Shown one piece after another: positions 60,822-64,000 of a stretch of 64,000 bases of DNA (position 1 is its first letter; each line of letters opens with the position of its first letter). The notes beneath the pieces are model-generated. The model was not told where the DNA came from and did no database searches. It saw only the letters and a program-made list of their open reading frames with translations. This DNA comes from Strigops habroptila (Eukaryota > Chordata > Aves > Psittaciformes > Psittacidae), in NCBI RefSeq assembly GCF_004027225.2, contig NC_044288.2:15944744-16008743 (forward strand), given 5' to 3'. The position numbers and the translations under genes were made by a program.

Positions 60822-63800
60822 GTAAGTCTGCTTCCAAGAAGAGGTGGAAGATCTTGCAAGAATCCAGTAGGTTGGGTTGGGAAAAACATCAGGATCAAAG
60901 ACAGCTGGTCCAAAAGAAGCTCCATACCAGCCAACATGGAATTTTGCCTGCGTGGTTCAACGTCTGCCGCCTGCATGCTGACTGTAAAGTTACCAAATGA
61001 CAAAGGATTTGCCAGAACTGGCATCACAAATGTGAATTATCAGAAGAGAAGCCGGCATTAGGTGTGCTCAGAGCATTGCTAAGACCTCTCTTTTTAGGCA
61101 TTGCACACCAATTGAGTTCAAAGCCTGGATTGTGGCATGATAGGCAAACACTCCAGCTCTGTCCAAACAAGGTCCAGAGGTTTAGATGCTCAGCATTTAG
61201 GTGCTTGCAAAACATGTTGACCCCTGAGGCTGATGATAAAATCTAAAGCTCCCTTTGAAAGTTAAGTGTTTAACATGAAGGAGCTGGTGTCCCATTGATC
61301 TGCTGCCAATGTTTTAACAAGGGGATGCCACAACTATTTCCCTGTGTGAATTTTGCACAGTGAATGGGGAGAGACTATAGAATTCATTTTCTCATCTTTG
61401 CACAAAGGAGGAATTTCCAGGCAGCATCAAGAAGAGAGAGGGCAACACTGTAAAAAGTAAAGAAAGGAATAAAGTCTATGTGCATTAAAAACTGTAAATG
61501 AATACAAATACTTGTGCCTGCAAAATCAAGCTCTGTGTATGATGCAGGGGGATTTTATCCTAGAGGTGGGGAGAGGAAGCCCACAGCTCTTCTCCAGGGA
61601 ATATGTTTGGGGTTTTTTGATTATTAACACCTTATGCAATCTAGTGCTCTTCTAAATACAGCTTTATTAGCATGAGAAGCCAATGGCAGCGGGAAATTAA
61701 TGCTGGTGAGTTCAGTTTCCAAGACAAAGCATTCTCTTAGAAGGAAGAAGAAAGAGACCGATTTGGAAAGAAGAGCCTTGCAGCTTCTGCCTAAAACCAG
61801 CCTCCACCTGCCGTCTTCTTGTTGCAGGCTTAAATGGAGCAATATTCCCTAGTCTCAGCTTGCTTGTCTCTGGTTTCCAAAGGAGATGAGGCATATGCAG
61901 TCACGCTGTTTACCAGCTCTCCTGTCACCCTCCCACAATAACCTCTGAGAGAGGAAAGAACATGTCTACGGAGGCTGGGTAAAGAAGAAAGGCGCCCGCT
62001 ATCACCCACCCGCTGGGATGGGGAGAGCTGGGCAGGAACCCATGAGGTGATTGCACTGCTTGGCTGCCCAGCAAGCATGTGCCAATTCGCCAGGGAGGAT
62101 GGGACAGAAGAACTGCTGGGGACGGGAAGACACAGCCCACGGGAGCCGTGGGAATCGCCTCTCCGGCACAGGGAGCGCCTTGCTTCCTGGGAGGAGGGTG
62201 ATGTAATAACGTGGTATAGCAAAGCCACGCATTAGGCTCCAGCATGGCTCTATCAAAGCGCTTTTCTGGGAATTGCAGAAAAAGGAATCCAGCCAAAGAA
62301 TCGTGCTGAGTTTTATTTTATTGAGCAGAGATGGCGGAGATGAGGGCAAGCTGCTCCCCTGCCTGTGAACAGGCATCTGTGGCTGTTGCTGATGGGGGGT
62401 CAACTCTTGTTGCTGGGTGACAGTGAGGACTCAGCATTTCCCCAGGTGCTTCAATCTTATTTTCCCTCCACTTCTCCTGTAAAAGGAGTAAAACAGTCTT
62501 AGACAAAGCAGTGAATGATAGACGCAGCAGTGTGGGACAAGGAGCTCATCCCTCCGAACCAGACCATTTGCCTCACTCATGCTAGTGTACCCTGGTGCCT
62601 CACAGGCAACATCAAGCCATTTTCTCCTCTCCTTACTCCTCTCAGATTTCCCCTAGGATAAGGCAGCCTTGAGCGTGCACCAAAAGTTAAGGACTCCTAA
62701 GGAAAACTCAATACATTTCAAGCACATTCAGTCCAAGTATGTTGGCTCTGATTGCATCTTCTTTGAAAGGTGACAGAGCTCAGGAAAAGGAGAAACTCAG
62801 GTTCCTCCTCTGAGATTGTGTGTCTTGTTCTACAAAGTCCATTCAGACTTCTCCGGAATAATTTGGCACAGCTTAGCTCCCGCATTCCTCCCAACACTTC
62901 TCAGTATCCAGAAGTGTGGGCAGTGAGAGTTGCAGCCTGTGGCATATAGTGGGAAATGTGCATCAAATTAGTGTGTGCAGAAGGTACAGGCAGGATGCAA
63001 TTGCCTCCCAGGCCCCGTGCTGCCTCTCAGCATGGCAACCAGCAGCGTGCAAAGCCTAGAAATGAATTTAAATTAACTTGCATTCACACAGCTTCGTCCC
63101 AAGGAGGAAATATTCCACTTGGCATGATTCAGGGGCTGGTCCCTGCAAGAGGAGCAGCCTGGATGCAGGGCATCATCTCCATGAAGAATATCACTACATA
63201 CGTGGAAGGAGCCAATTCTCTGTTATTTCAATCCCCTCTACTTTCACTTACAGCACTGCCTTGCAGAAGGCACACTTGTTTCCATAAGTGATACCATCCG
63301 TGCCACAATGAGGGTTGGACTCCCTTGTGCAGTACACGCTTCTGTTTACAAACTCTCTACAAATCTGCAAAAGGAATAAAAAAACACCCTTTCAGGACTC
63401 ACATAGTCTTTCTTTCACTTTCCAAATTGGATAAAGGTCACTTATACAATGCCTTTTCTGTCAAAAGGACTAAAGTGTCAGTGATGACACTGCCTATTTA
63501 CTGAAGGAAAAAGCCCTGTCAGAAATGAGCAGAAGCAGTGTTTCAGGCGAACTTTTGCCCCATGTTTGAGGAGGGAAACTATAGTCACCTGGGAGAAGTC
63601 TTGATCTCCTGAAGACAGGAGTGGATTAGCCTAGGCATGTAGGAGAAGAGTCAGCACGGATGCTCTTTGGGGCATTTGGCGCCAAGCTAGCTCACTGCTG
63701 CATGGCTTCATGCACCTTGCGAAACCGTGCACTCAGAGTGGTGCTTGCTGAGCTTTCTGCCTTCCCAGCAGAAGGAGGAGAAAACCATAGTCTACGTGGA

Positions 63801-64000
63801 ATCAAAAATGGTGTACACAAAATGTACAGGTACTTTGTCTGTGGACCTTGTTTGGAGGGGTAGAACACTCTCAATAGTCCATTTGTTTCATGAGAAGATT
63901 CGACAGTGGAGCAAAGCAGACAAAAGTGGTGCCATGTATGAACACAACCCTGTGCAAGCACCCTAGACCTAGTCATGGGAAGCATTTGCTAAACCAACCA

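Larger units (their letters stand above)
57861..64000. other. gene-free sequence to the right edge
   Basis: 6.1 kb of mixed composition. It contains an A/C-rich low-complexity tract (58,620-58,690), a CR1 copy (59.11-59.47 kb) and one plus-strand exon-like segment (60,690-60,821). Between 61.9 and 62.4 kb three minus-strand frames are open at once, which argues for composition rather than coding. Confidence 0.6.

Noticed and set aside
60481-61027. Long frames on both strands around 60.5-61.0 kb
   Set aside because: Both strands are open and there is no credible start. Only the splice-bounded 132-nt part was kept, as a tentative exon.
61830-62403. Three overlapping minus-strand frames of 123-133 codons
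   Set aside because: All three frames are open over the same bases, which points to base composition. No domain or splice pattern favours one.

Overview
The window is vertebrate nuclear DNA, almost certainly avian. The genes have many introns with GT-AG splice sites and CpG-island promoters. The interspersed repeats are CR1 LINE 3' ends and short LTR solo elements of a type common in birds. The species cannot be named from the sequence alone. The gene order RNF145 (minus) - UBLCP1 (plus) matches the conserved block known from human 5q33 and chicken chromosome 13.

Left half (1-30,960): the 5' part of RNF145 on the minus strand, an ER-membrane RING ubiquitin ligase of sterol homeostasis. A CpG island at about 29.8-30.96 kb is its promoter. 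A 9-kb first intron separates it from the ATG exon (20,993-21,206). Two more coding exons follow at 9,021-9,129 and 3,317-3,408. Together they encode residues 1-128 plus one base of codon 129. The remaining exons, with most membrane spans and the RING finger, lie left of position 1. The introns hold two CR1 3' ends, one solo LTR with perfect 5-bp target duplications, a self-complementary GT/AT/AC microsatellite and some small local duplications.

Middle (30,960-51,020): a 6.5-kb intergenic stretch is followed by a second CpG island (37.5-38.4 kb) with two ETS motifs 22 bp apart. It drives UBLCP1 on the plus strand. All ten coding exons of UBLCP1 can be placed to the base. They sum to 957 nt, i.e. 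318 residues plus stop, the same length as human UBLCP1, with an intact UBL domain and DxDxT phosphatase motif. Intron 7 carries a second solo LTR of the same family. Intron 6 carries an unexplained 100-codon antisense open frame. The RNF145-UBLCP1 interval contains several strong minus-strand splice sites whose open frames join in phase, a tentative divergent transcript.

Right part (51,020-64,000): no recognisable protein-coding gene. IL12B, expected next by synteny, was not recognised and probably lies further right. This part holds two CR1 fragments, a small isolated CpG island with a CRE-like site and a (CAT)7 repeat at 57.6-57.85 kb, and a plus-strand exon-like segment at 60,690-60,821. 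These last two could belong to a non-coding RNA.

The two genes are not known to work together. RNF145 acts at the ER in sterol-regulated protein degradation. UBLCP1 is a nuclear phosphatase that acts on the proteasome.
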